From the NCBI GenBank assembly GCA_017480445.1, contig JAFVAO010000054.1, forward strand, positions 1 to 53,955: 53,955 nucleotides of DNA. Reading direction: 5' to 3'. Shown here one piece after another: positions 1-8,070 of this stretch. Numbering within the stretch: the stretch's first letter is position 1; the number at the start of each line of letters is the position of its first letter. Origin of the DNA: Lachnospiraceae bacterium. Lineage in GTDB: Bacteria > Bacillota > Clostridia > Lachnospirales > Lachnospiraceae. The notes under the pieces are model-generated. The model made no database searches and was not told the origin of the DNA. It saw nothing but the letters and a program-made list of their open reading frames with translations. The position numbers and the translations under genes were made by a program.

Positions 1-475
1 CCTCCCAGGAGACCTCTCTGACCGCCACGGAAAATTCTGCCCCCTTTTGTCTGTGGAACTGCAAAAACTCACTGTAATCCTGCTTGCAGATCTGATCCCC
101 CGACAGGATGATCACACATTCCGGTTCGTAGCGCTCAATGAAAGCAATATTTTGATAGATCGCGTTTGCCGTCCCCTTATACCAGTCTGATCCCTTCGCA
201 GACTGATAAGGCGGGAGCACATGTACCCCGCCGCCTATGCCGTCCAGGTTCCATGGCTGTCCGTTTCCGATATACTCGTTAAACACAAGCGGCTGATACT
301 GCGTCAGAATGCCTACCGTATCGATCCCTGAATTGACGCAGTTTGACAGCGGGAAATCAATCATGCGATATTTCCCGCCAAACGGCACTGCCGGCTTTGC
401 CAGATTTTGTGTCAACGCATAAAGTCTGGAGCCCTGTCCACCGGCCAGAAGCATTGCTATCATTTCTTTCGCCAA
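1..475 (-). CDS. glgC: Glucose-1-phosphate adenylyltransferase, N-terminal part (cut by window edge)
   Basis: Makes ADP-glucose from glucose-1-phosphate and ATP, the committed step of bacterial glycogen synthesis. About 155 N-terminal residues are visible, with the nucleotide-binding [10 protein letters not shown] signature directly after the start, then [20 protein letters not shown], and an LSGD metal-binding motif near residue 120. The rest runs off the left edge. A TTG start at 475 is preferred because GGGGGGA lies 6 bases upstream; ATG at 463 is the alternative. A TATAAT-like -10 (567-572) and a repeat cluster (524-563) lie upstream. Other glg genes would be expected to the left. Confidence 0.93.
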   Translation of the reverse strand, partial: MAKEMIAMLLAGGQGSRLYALTQNLAKPAVPFGGKYRMIDFPLSNCVNSGIDTVGILTQYQPLVFNEYIGNGQPWNLDGIGGGVHVLPPYQSAKGSDWYKGTANAIYQNIAFIERYEPECVIILSGDQICKQDYSEFLQFHRQKGAEFSVAVREVSWE

Positions 476-523
476 ACTGCATCCCCCCATTCCGATAAAA
501 TTTCTTCTATCTAAAAAATACCT

Positions 524-563
524 CTTTCTAAAGAAAGTTTCTTTCTAAAGAAAGTTTCTTTCT
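524..563. repeat. 17-bp tandem repeat, 2.4 copies, upstream of glgC
   Basis: Two identical 17-bp units, CTTTCTAAAGAAAGTTT, sit at 524-540 and 541-557, followed by a partial third copy. Each unit contains the inverted arms CTTTC/GAAAG, so the run can fold. It lies between the likely glgC -10 hexamer (567-572) and the glgC start, so it would be in the 5' leader of the glgC mRNA. Function unknown; it could be an operator array, an mRNA structure or simple replication slippage. Confidence 0.7.
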
Positions 564-566
564 TTT

Positions 567-595
567 ATTATACTGTATTTTTAGAAAATTTCCAT
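567..595 (-). promoter_or_regulatory. Possible glgC promoter
   Basis: On the minus strand a consensus TATAAT -10 (567-572) is preceded 17 bases upstream by ATGGAA (590-595), a poor -35. The good -10 and its position before glgC make it a plausible sigma-A promoter that may need an activator. Confidence 0.4.
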
Positions 596-706
596 ATCTT
601 TTAGGAAATTATTCGATAATTTATGCACAAAATCAGGAAAGAACAGAAAACTGATCTTGTGCAGTCGTTACTCTCTATTCTTTCCCTGTTTTTCAGTTTT
701 TATTGA

Positions 707-2833
707 CTATTTTGCAAGAAGCATCATAATTTCATTGCTTCTGGCCACAAATTTGGTCATCGACTCCGATGAAAGCGGTGCCTGCTGCAATTTCGCAAGA
801 TCATAGAGCTGCTCACAGATCATTTCTGTGTTCTCACCCTCCTCATGCTCTACCACATACTGCACCAGAGGATGGTTGGCATTCAGGATCAGGGTCTCTC
901 CGCCTCCGCCGAAATCTCCCATGCCCATACCGTTCATGGAATACATCTTCATCATATCCTGCATCCGCCTCGTCTCCTCCGAGAGCGTCAGCACGGAAGA
1001 AATCTTCTTATTCTTTAGCTTTTCCACCTTGATGGTGATCTTGTCATTCTTAAGCGCCTTCTTCATGATACGGCCGATGGTCTCCGCCTGTTTCTCCAAC
1101 TCCTCCTGCGCTTTCTTGGAGGTTTTGGCTTTCAGCGCATCCGTCACATCCGCGTCGATCCGCAGGAATTTCACGCCTTCATTTTTGCTCTCCAACTGTG
1201 AAATAAACGGCTGGTCAATGTTGTGTGTGAGGATCACCGCATCCATTTTGGCCGCCTTAAACATATTGATATACTGGCTCTGCTGCTGCTCGTCCGTCAC
1301 ATAATAAATGATCTTTTCCTTCTTTTTATCCTCTGCCGCCTGCTCATCCGCTGTCGTCCGCTCATCCGCAACGATCTCTGCTTCCACTTTTTCGCCGTTC
1401 TCGTCAACAGCCTGTCCTGCGGCATCCGCTCCGCTCCGGTCGTCCTCCTCGCCTTCCGTATCGATGGGCTTTGTCTCCAGACACTCCGGCAGCGTAAGAT
1501 ACTTGCCGTCCAGATTCTTAAAGAGGATGTAGTCATTCATTTTCTCACAGAACTTGTCATCCTTCAAGCAGCCGAACTTGATGAACGGGCTGATATCGTC
1601 CCAATATTTATCATACTCTTCTTTCTCGGTCTTGCACATACCGGCCAGCTTGTCCGCCACCTTTTTCGTGATATACTCCGCGATCTTCTTCACGAAGCCG
1701 TCATTCTGCAGCGCACTTCGGGACACGTTGAGCGGCAGATCCGGACAATCGATCACGCCCTTTAACAACAGCAGGAATTCCGGAATGACTTCCTTGATAT
1801 TGTCCGCGATAAACACTTGATTGTTGTACAGCTTAATGGTACCCTCGATGGATTCGTACTCCATGTTGATCTTGGGGAAATATAAAATACCCTTAAGGTT
1901 GAACGGATAATCCATATTCAAATGGATCCAGAACAACGGCTCCTTGTAATCCTGAAATACCTTGCGGTAAAACTCCAGATATTCCTCCTTGCTGCACTCA
2001 TTGGGATGCTTTGCCCAAAGCGGCGTTGTCTCATTGACCAGCTCCGGACGTTTCTTGATCTTATATTTCTTCTCTTCCGGCTCCTTGGTCTCCTCGTCGC
2101 TTGTCGCCTCCGCGTCGTCCTTTTTCTCTGGTGCGATCTCCTCGATCACCTCGTCATCCGGCAATTTCTCAGACTCCTTGACGATCTGCGTCTCCTTGGT
2201 ATCCGCCTTCGACAGGTAGATCTCCGTGGGTATGAAAGAACAATACTTTTTCACAACCTCCCGCGCCTTGTACTCATTACAGAACTCCAGACAATCCTCA
2301 TTTAAAAACAGCGTGATGGTCGTACCGACTTCCGTCCGGCTGCCCTCCTCCATGGAAAACTCCGTGCCGCCGTCACACTCCCAGTGCACCGGCTTGGCGT
2401 CTGCCTTATACGAAAGCGTATCGATATGCACCTCATCCGCCACCATAAACGCGGAATAGAACCCTAACCCAAAGTGCCCGATGATCTGATCCGCATTGCT
2501 CTTATCCTTGTATTTCTCGATGAAATCCGTTGCGCCGGAGAACGCAATCTGATTAATGTACTCCTCCACCTCGTCCGCAGTCATGCCCAGACCGTTGTCC
2601 TGAAATGTCAGCGTCTTTTTATCGGGATCCACAATCACATCCACTCTCGCCTTGTACCCCTCCGGCAGTGTATACTCGCCCATCATGTCCAGCTTCTTCA
2701 GCTTGGTCACCGCATCACAACCGTTGGAAATTAACTCCCTGTAGAAAATATCATGATCCGAGTACAGCCATTTCTTGATAATGGGGAAAATATTCTCACT
2801 GTTAATTGACAAGTTACCGCTTTTTGCAACCAT
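707..2833 (-). CDS. htpG: Molecular chaperone HtpG (Hsp90), long form with acidic insertions
   Basis: Cytosolic ATP-dependent Hsp90 chaperone. The N-terminal GHKL ATPase domain shows FYRELISN, DNGLGMT and GHFGLGFYSAFMV. The protein has 708 residues, against roughly 620-630 in typical bacterial HtpG. The extra length lies in two charged stretches: one around residues 215-260 rich in E/D/K, at the place where eukaryotic Hsp90 has its charged linker, and one around residues 460-520. The ATG at 2833 is chosen because AAGGA lies about 11 bases upstream; a GTG at 2842 is too close to that site. A sigma-A promoter and a CIRCE element lie directly upstream, so HrcA control of heat-shock expression is expected. 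Confidence 0.95.
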   Translation of the reverse strand: MVAKSGNLSINSENIFPIIKKWLYSDHDIFYRELISNGCDAVTKLKKLDMMGEYTLPEGYKARVDVIVDPDKKTLTFQDNGLGMTADEVEEYINQIAFSGATDFIEKYKDKSNADQIIGHFGLGFYSAFMVADEVHIDTLSYKADAKPVHWECDGGTEFSMEEGSRTEVGTTITLFLNEDCLEFCNEYKAREVVKKYCSFIPTEIYLSKADTKETQIVKESEKLPDDEVIEEIAPEKKDDAEATSDEETKEPEEKKYKIKKRPELVNETTPLWAKHPNECSKEEYLEFYRKVFQDYKEPLFWIHLNMDYPFNLKGILYFPKINMEYESIEGTIKLYNNQVFIADNIKEVIPEFLLLLKGVIDCPDLPLNVSRSALQNDGFVKKIAEYITKKVADKLAGMCKTEKEEYDKYWDDISPFIKFGCLKDDKFCEKMNDYILFKNLDGKYLTLPECLETKPIDTEGEEDDRSGADAAGQAVDENGEKVEAEIVADERTTADEQAAEDKKKEKIIYYVTDEQQQSQYINMFKAAKMDAVILTHNIDQPFISQLESKNEGVKFLRIDADVTDALKAKTSKKAQEELEKQAETIGRIMKKALKNDKITIKVEKLKNKKISSVLTLSEETRRMQDMMKMYSMNGMGMGDFGGGGETLILNANHPLVQYVVEHEEGENTEMICEQLYDLAKLQQAPLSSESMTKFVARSNEIMMLLAK

Positions 2834-2896
2834 TTCTATCACATTCCTTTCTTAAAAAATGAAATACTATAATAAATACGTCTCATCCTGAACATC

Positions 2897-2925
2897 AGTT
2901 TAAAACAGACAAATCCAAAAGTCAA
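2897..2925 (-). promoter_or_regulatory. htpG sigma-A promoter
   Basis: On the minus strand, -35 TTGACT (2920-2925) and -10 TAAACT (2897-2902) are separated by exactly 17 bases. Transcription would start near 2890, giving a leader of about 55 bases before htpG. The CIRCE element ends 7 bases upstream of the -35. Confidence 0.75.
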
Positions 2926-2932
2926 CAAAAAA

Positions 2933-2959
2933 TTAGCACTCATTCAAGATGAGTGCTAA
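2933..2959. promoter_or_regulatory. CIRCE element (HrcA operator)
   Basis: TTAGCACTC - 9 bases - GAGTGCTAA is a perfect match to the CIRCE inverted repeat bound by the heat-shock repressor HrcA. It stands just upstream of the htpG promoter rather than between promoter and gene, where CIRCE usually sits. hrcA itself is not in the window. Confidence 0.95.
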
Positions 2960-3010
2960 TAATTTGTCTGGAAGTGCCTGTTTATCGGGCTTTCCAAGAT
3001 TCTAAAATTT

Positions 3011-4105
3011 TTATGAAGTACCGTTAGAACCATCCTGCGGAAAATATTTTTCGTATACCTGAAAGAAATTATCCGTCGTCACACCATCGTCGTGCAAGAG
3101 TTCCACCTCGTCCCACAGACTGTGGTTCAAGTCTCTGGCCAGTGTCTCCACAAAGGCGTCATATTCCTGGGCGACCGCTTCTTTACGGCGCTTTTCAACA
3201 AGCTTTACCTTGTTTGCGTCCGTCTCCTCCCGATTGAAGGTGCTCAGGCACTTGATGATATGGTATCCGCTCTCGCTCTCCACCACATCGCTGATCTCGT
3301 TAGTCTCCAGCTGAAACGCCGCTGCCTCAAAGGCAGGATCCAGATCTCCCTTGCCGAAATAATACGTGATGTTGGCATCCTCGCTGTAGCGCGATGCGAG
3401 CTCTGCAAAATCTACATCCCCTGCGACAGCCTGCTCGCGGATCTCCTGAGCCCTCTGGTACAGCACCGCTTTCGCCTCGTCGGTGTACGCTGTCTTTTTG
3501 CCGGATCCGTTTACCGTGTACGTCCGCAGCAAAATATGCTGTACGGTAATCGTTCGCGCTTCGTCGTCACTGATCTCCGGATTGATATCCGCAATCAAAA
3601 TCCGGTACACCTTCTGGGCCAGCGCATATTCCTCGTACAGTCCCTGAACGGTCTCCTTCGACACCTGCATCTGCGCGATCTCCGTCTTGTTCAGAGATGC
3701 ATAATACTCGTCCGCCGCCCGCTCTACCAGCGCAGCCTCCTGCGCATCCAGCGTCACGCCGCGGTCTTTCGCAAGCAGATACATGGTCTTCACCTGCGCG
3801 ATCCGCGCAAGCACGGTATCCTTGATGTTTTCCTCGAGCGTCACACCGTCTAATGACACATCCCAGATCTGCTCTCCGTATACCGACTCGTACTGGTTTT
3901 GTATCGTTGTCAGATAGACCATGATCTCCGGCAGACGACAGGTCTCGTCCTCAATCCGGAACACCTCATCCTTTGCGAATCCCTTGGTAAACACCACCCG
4001 CGTGTCCTTGCTCCGACAGGCGACAGGCACCAGCATCCCCGTCAGGATCAGCAGGATGCAGCCGATCATTTTTTTGATTACATTCCTGTTTATATGTCCT
4101 CTCAC
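3011..4105 (-). CDS. Parvulin-type peptidyl-prolyl isomerase, exported, probable lipoprotein
   Basis: Likely a PrsA/SurA-like foldase acting on secreted proteins outside the membrane. The N-terminus carries basic residues, a hydrophobic segment (about residues 13-28) and a Cys at residue 30 in PVAC, an imperfect lipobox. A SurA-N-like helical region follows, then a PpiC domain at about residues 185-290 with TVQHILLRT, FAELASRYSED and GYHIIKCL. The start is a GTG at 4105 with GGTGGA close upstream; it is not certain. It lies 17 bases downstream of ilvE and is probably cotranscribed with it. Confidence 0.85.
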   Translation of the reverse strand: MRGHINRNVIKKMIGCILLILTGMLVPVACRSKDTRVVFTKGFAKDEVFRIEDETCRLPEIMVYLTTIQNQYESVYGEQIWDVSLDGVTLEENIKDTVLARIAQVKTMYLLAKDRGVTLDAQEAALVERAADEYYASLNKTEIAQMQVSKETVQGLYEEYALAQKVYRILIADINPEISDDEARTITVQHILLRTYTVNGSGKKTAYTDEAKAVLYQRAQEIREQAVAGDVDFAELASRYSEDANITYYFGKGDLDPAFEAAAFQLETNEISDVVESESGYHIIKCLSTFNREETDANKVKLVEKRRKEAVAQEYDAFVETLARDLNHSLWDEVELLHDDGVTTDNFFQVYEKYFPQDGSNGTS

Positions 4106-4122
4106 AGATCCACCGTACAGTC

Positions 4123-5148
4123 TTATTTGATCACATGAATCCAGCCTTCGGGTGCCTCAATACGTCCCATCTGGATACCGGTCAATGTCTCATACAGCTT
4201 CTTCGTAACAGACCCCATCTCTGTCATACCGCTGGGCAGGCAGATCTCTTTGCCGTGATCCACAATCTTGCCGACAGGAGAGATTACCGCTGCCGTGCCG
4301 CACAGACCGCACTCTGCAAAATCCTTAACCTCATCCAGATATACTTCTCTCTCCTCCGCCTCGAGACCCAGATATTCCTTTGCCACATAGATCAGGGAAC
4401 GGCGTGTAATGGAAGGAAGAATACTGTCAGACTTCGGTGTTACCACCTTGCCGTCCTTGGTCACAAACAGGAAGTTTGCACCGCCGGTCTCCTCCACCTT
4501 GGTACGTGTGCCGGGATCCAAGTACATATTCTCATCATATCCCTCTTTATGTGCAGAAACGATCGCATGCAGGCTCATCGCATAGTTCAGACCCGCCTTG
4601 ATATGACCGGTTCCGTGCGGTGCAGCACGATCGAAATCGCTGACACGAATTGTCAAAGGCTTTACACCGCCCTTAAAATAAGGACCTACCGGCGTACAGA
4701 GAATACGGAACTGGTACTCGTCCGCAGGCTTTACACCGATGACCGAATTGGAGCCAAACATATAAGGACGCACATACAGCGTCGCACCGCTGCCGTAAGG
4801 GGGCACAAATGCCTCATTCGCCGCAACAACCTCTGTCACCGCCTGAATGAAACGCTCCTCAGGGAACACGGGCATCTCCAGTCTCGCCGCAGAGTCCGCC
4901 ATACGGGAAGCATTCAAGTCGGGACGGAATGTAACAATATGACCGTCCTCGGTAGTATATGCCTTCAATCCCTCAAACACAGTCTGCGCATACTGCAATA
5001 CACCCGCACACTCATTCAGGATAATGTTGGGATCGTCAGAGAGCGTTCCCTCATCCCATGCGCCATTTTTATAAAGAGAAACATATCTCTTGTCTGTCTG
5101 CACATAGCCAAATCCAAGATTTCCCCAGTCAATGTTTTTCTTTTCCAT
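4123..5148 (-). CDS. ilvE: Branched-chain amino acid aminotransferase
   Basis: PLP-dependent transamination of leucine, isoleucine and valine with their 2-oxo acids. The 341-residue protein has the class IV aminotransferase layout of the larger BCAT subgroup: FEGLKAY near the N-terminus, RPDLNASRM, the PLP-lysine segment GHIKAGLNYA around residue 185, and KVEETGGANFLFV. GGAA-type ribosome binding sequence precedes ATG 5148. A good promoter lies at 5217-5245. The downstream foldase gene is 17 bases away. Confidence 0.95.
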   Translation of the reverse strand: MEKKNIDWGNLGFGYVQTDKRYVSLYKNGAWDEGTLSDDPNIILNECAGVLQYAQTVFEGLKAYTTEDGHIVTFRPDLNASRMADSAARLEMPVFPEERFIQAVTEVVAANEAFVPPYGSGATLYVRPYMFGSNSVIGVKPADEYQFRILCTPVGPYFKGGVKPLTIRVSDFDRAAPHGTGHIKAGLNYAMSLHAIVSAHKEGYDENMYLDPGTRTKVEETGGANFLFVTKDGKVVTPKSDSILPSITRRSLIYVAKEYLGLEAEEREVYLDEVKDFAECGLCGTAAVISPVGKIVDHGKEICLPSGMTEMGSVTKKLYETLTGIQMGRIEAPEGWIHVIK

Positions 5149-5216
5149 CGGTTTTTCCTTCTTTCCTTTATTTTCTCATAAATATCTCTTTGGAATGACA
5201 CAAAAATGCTTTATTT

Positions 5217-5245
5217 ATTATCGTACTTTTATTTTCAAAAGTCAA
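5217..5245 (-). promoter_or_regulatory. ilvE sigma-A promoter
   Basis: Minus-strand TTGACT (5240-5245), 17-base spacer, GATAAT (5217-5222), about 65 bases before ilvE. It separates ilvE from the thyA-folA operon upstream. Confidence 0.65.
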
Positions 5246-5276
5246 TACACAGTTGCCTTGAGCCGTCTGCATACGA

Positions 5277-5771
5277 TTATTGCTGTTTGCGCTCATACTG
5301 CAGGAACTGGTACGGGATATCAAAATAGGTCAGCTCATCGCTCTCCGCCGTGATCTCCCAGTCGTCATCCTCGTCCAAATTGGGAAAATACGCATCCGCC
5401 TCATAGGTATGGTCGATCTTCGTCACATGTGCCACATTGCAGTAAGGCAGCAGCTGTTTATAGACACTGTCGCCACCGATGATATAGATATCCTCATCCG
5501 CGTATTTTTTCAGTTCCTCGAGCAGCTCGTCCACCGAATGGACCACGATCGCGTCCTTCACCTGATACTCCTGCTTTGTCGACAGGATAATGTTCGTGCG
5601 ATTCTTGAGCGGAAGTCCCTGCGGAAACGTTTCTAACGTCTTCCGTCCTAACACCACGACCTTACCCGTCGTCTCCTCCCGAAAATGCTTATGATCATTG
5701 GGAATCCGAATCAACAACTCATTCCGGTTGCCGATTGCCCAATGGTTGTCCACCGCTACAATGAGATTCAT
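5277..5771 (-). CDS. folA: Dihydrofolate reductase
   Basis: Reduces dihydrofolate to tetrahydrofolate with NADPH, regenerating the cofactor oxidised by thymidylate synthase. The 164-residue protein begins MNLIVAVDNHWAIG, followed by the substrate-binding RIPNDHKHFREET, the NADPH-binding VVVLGRKTLETFP and the IYIIGGDSVYKQLL segment. ATG 5771 is chosen because GGAGG lies 7 bases upstream and because it overlaps the stop of the preceding gene as ATGA, a sign of translational coupling. A longer frame upstream is inside that gene. Confidence 0.95.
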   Translation of the reverse strand: MNLIVAVDNHWAIGNRNELLIRIPNDHKHFREETTGKVVVLGRKTLETFPQGLPLKNRTNIILSTKQEYQVKDAIVVHSVDELLEELKKYADEDIYIIGGDSVYKQLLPYCNVAHVTKIDHTYEADAYFPNLDEDDDWEITAESDELTYFDIPYQFLQYERKQQ

Positions 5772-6265
5772 TTTCTTTCCTCCGTCCCTTGATGATTCGG
5801 CGCTCCCACACCGTTTTTCTTCATGATCAGCTTCATAAAAAGCGGCATAAAGATCCAGATCAGCACATATCCCACGCACAGACTGATGAGCATCGACCGA
5901 AGCATCATCGGCACATACGGGATCTGCGCGCCATGGCTCACCGCATTACGCCAGGCCAACGTCACCATACAAAACGTAATAATCGGCGTATAGATCAGAT
6001 CCGACACCAATGCATCCAAACATCGCGCCGCCAGTGTGCGGGGTCTGATGCCCAACCGTTCGTCCAGCCGGTCTGTCACCTTCTTCATGGGCACCAGCAG
6101 TCCGATGATCATACTGATCACAAAACTCACCGCGAAATTGATGCAAAACGCCGGCAGTGTAAATTGCCCTGCACTGAGCAATCCCGTAAGTGACAGGAAA
6201 AAGCTCAGTGCCGTACCCATCAACAGGCTCATCTGTATACCGATTTTTCTCATCTGTTTTTCCAT
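5768..6265 (-). CDS. Small integral membrane protein, DUF2798-like
   Basis: 165 residues with about four hydrophobic spans (roughly 10-30, 36-58, 88-110, 122-145) and a basic loop, resembling DUF2798 membrane proteins. Function unknown. It lies between thyA (60-base gap) and folA (4-base overlap), so it is cotranscribed with both; whether it has a link to folate or nucleotide transport cannot be told from sequence. Confidence 0.7.
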   Translation of the reverse strand: MEKQMRKIGIQMSLLMGTALSFFLSLTGLLSAGQFTLPAFCINFAVSFVISMIIGLLVPMKKVTDRLDERLGIRPRTLAARCLDALVSDLIYTPIITFCMVTLAWRNAVSHGAQIPYVPMMLRSMLISLCVGYVLIWIFMPLFMKLIMKKNGVGAPNHQGTEERK

Positions 6266-6325
6266 CTGTTTTTATCTTGCCTTTCTGTTTATATTTTCCG
6301 GCTATCTCTCCGCCGGTTGCATCCT

Positions 6326-7174
6326 CTATATCGCGATCGGAATGTTCGTGATCTGCTCTCCAGTCTCGTATCCGTCCACCCGTACATCGTCTCTGGTGAA
6401 TGCATAGAAATCATGAATCTCCGGATTCAACCAGAATGTCGGTGCCGGCTTCGGCTCCCGCTTGATCAGTTCTTCAATGATCGGCACATGTCTGTCATAG
6501 ATATGCGCATCGGCAATCACATGCACCAGCTCGCCCACCTGCATGTCGCAGACCTGCGCCAGCATATGCACCAGCACCGCATACTGCACCACATTCCAAT
6601 TGTTCGCCGCCAGCACATCCTGGGAGCGCTGGTTCAAAATCGCGTTGAGGGTCAGCTTGTCCTCGCCCTTTCGCTGCGTTACATTGAAGGTCATGCTGTA
6701 GGCGCAGGGATAGAGCCGCATCTCATGCAGATCCTGATGCACATAAATATTCGTCATGATGCGGCGGCTGAAGGGATTGTTCTTCAGGTCATAGATCACC
6801 CGATCCACCTGATCCATCATGCCCTCCTTGTACCGGTGCTGCACCTGCATCTGATAACCGTAGGCCTTGCCGATGGAGCCGTTCTCATCCGCCCATTCGT
6901 CCCAGATGTGGCTGTGCAGATCATGAATATTATTCGACTTCTGCTGCCAGATCCAGAGCACCTCATCCGTGGCGGATTTTAACGCCGTGCGGCGCAGTGT
7001 CATGATCGGGAATTCCTTGCGCAAGTCATAGCGGTTCACCATGCCGAATTTCTTGATCGTATAGGCGGGCGTCCCGTCCGGCCAGTGGGGGCGCACCTTC
7101 TCACCCTCGGTGCTGGTACCGTTTTCCAAAATATCTTTGCACATATCTATAAATACGTTGTCTGCGTAACTCAT
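6326..7174 (-). CDS. thyA: Thymidylate synthase
   Basis: Converts dUMP to dTMP using methylene-tetrahydrofolate and releases dihydrofolate, which the FolA two genes downstream recycles. 282 residues; the active-site Cys is in RLYPCAYS, followed by QRSQDV and the ADAHIYDRHVPII dUMP-binding segment. The residue after the catalytic Cys is Ala where E. coli-type ThyA has His, and the N-terminal region differs from E. coli, so this is a divergent ThyA subgroup. First gene of a thyA - membrane protein - folA operon; TACAAT preceded by TG at 7237-7242 is a likely extended -10. Confidence 0.92.
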   Translation of the reverse strand: MSYADNVFIDMCKDILENGTSTEGEKVRPHWPDGTPAYTIKKFGMVNRYDLRKEFPIMTLRRTALKSATDEVLWIWQQKSNNIHDLHSHIWDEWADENGSIGKAYGYQMQVQHRYKEGMMDQVDRVIYDLKNNPFSRRIMTNIYVHQDLHEMRLYPCAYSMTFNVTQRKGEDKLTLNAILNQRSQDVLAANNWNVVQYAVLVHMLAQVCDMQVGELVHVIADAHIYDRHVPIIEELIKREPKPAPTFWLNPEIHDFYAFTRDDVRVDGYETGEQITNIPIAI

Positions 7175-7236
7175 TTATTCTGTTCCTTTCCGTCATTTTT
7201 CTTTACCTATCCGTGTTGCAACAATTCACTCTGTAT

Positions 7237-7242
7237 ATTGTA
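7237..7242 (-). promoter_or_regulatory. Probable extended -10 of the thyA operon
   Basis: Minus-strand TGT-TACAAT, an extended -10, about 65 bases upstream of thyA. A weak TTTGCG lies 16 bases further upstream. Confidence 0.45.
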
Positions 7243-7272
7243 ACACACATTGCGCTCTCGCAAAACGATTAT

Positions 7273-8067
7273 TTACGGGCGAAAGATCTCCCAAAACGCA
7301 ACCGCGCTCGCTGCTGCCACATTCAGAGAGTCCACTTCCCTCTGCATCGGGATCACCACACAATGATCCGCTCTGTCTAATATCTCTTTCGAAATTCCAT
7401 GCTCCTCATTCCCCAAGATAACAGCCTTCTTCGATGCTTGATGGTCGATCTGCCCAAGTTTGTCGGCATTTGGCATCAACGCCAGGGCATATGTTTCAAA
7501 TCCGTTTCCCTGCAGTTTGTTCATAATATCCGCATCCGAGAAGGTCCAGTCAACCTGAAAAACACTCCCCATGCTGACTCTCGCCGCCCGGCGATACAGC
7601 GGGTCTGCGCAGCCTTCCGTCAAAAGCACGGCATCCGCTCCCAGTGCTGCCGCCGAGCGAAAGATCGCACCCACATTGGTCGGATTCTCCACATCATCCA
7701 GCACAACGATGTGCCCGCACTGCCGCAGGATATCCTCCACACTTTTCAGCGTTTTCCGCCGCATCGCCATCAGAATTCCTCCGGTCAGAGAGTATCCCGT
7801 CAAAGACCGCATGTCGTCATATGAGGCAAGAAATATCGGTATATCGCGCTGTGCGACCATATCCTGAATCACTGGAAAACGCTCTTCCTGACAGAGTACA
7901 GAGATGGGCTCATATCCGGCATATAGCGCTCTGCGAATAACCTTCTCGCTTTCACAGATAAAAACGCCCTCTTCAGGCTCATAAAATCTCTTCAGCTGCC
8001 GTTCGTTCCATTGTGTATAGAATTCCAGTTCCGCCACTTCAAGATTTGTTACACGCGTCATTTTCAT
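7273..8067 (-). CDS. TrmH/SpoU-family RNA 2'-O-methyltransferase
   Basis: Predicted SAM-dependent methylation of a ribose 2'-OH in tRNA or rRNA. 264 residues: an N-terminal substrate-binding region (about 1-100) and a SPOUT domain with the three family motifs: DDVENPTNVGAIFRSA, ILGNEEHGIS and IPMQREVDSLNVAAASAVAFWE. The trefoil-knot architecture follows from family knowledge. Last gene of the 7273-12605 run, 3 bases after the metallophosphoesterase stop. The exact RNA target cannot be told. Confidence 0.9.
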   Translation of the reverse strand: MKMTRVTNLEVAELEFYTQWNERQLKRFYEPEEGVFICESEKVIRRALYAGYEPISVLCQEERFPVIQDMVAQRDIPIFLASYDDMRSLTGYSLTGGILMAMRRKTLKSVEDILRQCGHIVVLDDVENPTNVGAIFRSAAALGADAVLLTEGCADPLYRRAARVSMGSVFQVDWTFSDADIMNKLQGNGFETYALALMPNADKLGQIDHQASKKAVILGNEEHGISKEILDRADHCVVIPMQREVDSLNVAAASAVAFWEIFRP

Positions 8068-8070
8068 ATA

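Noticed and set aside
640-706. Possible terminator after htpG
   Set aside because: The arms CAGGAAAGAA and TTCTTTCCCTG pair imperfectly around a loop of about 45 bases; not convincing enough to annotate.
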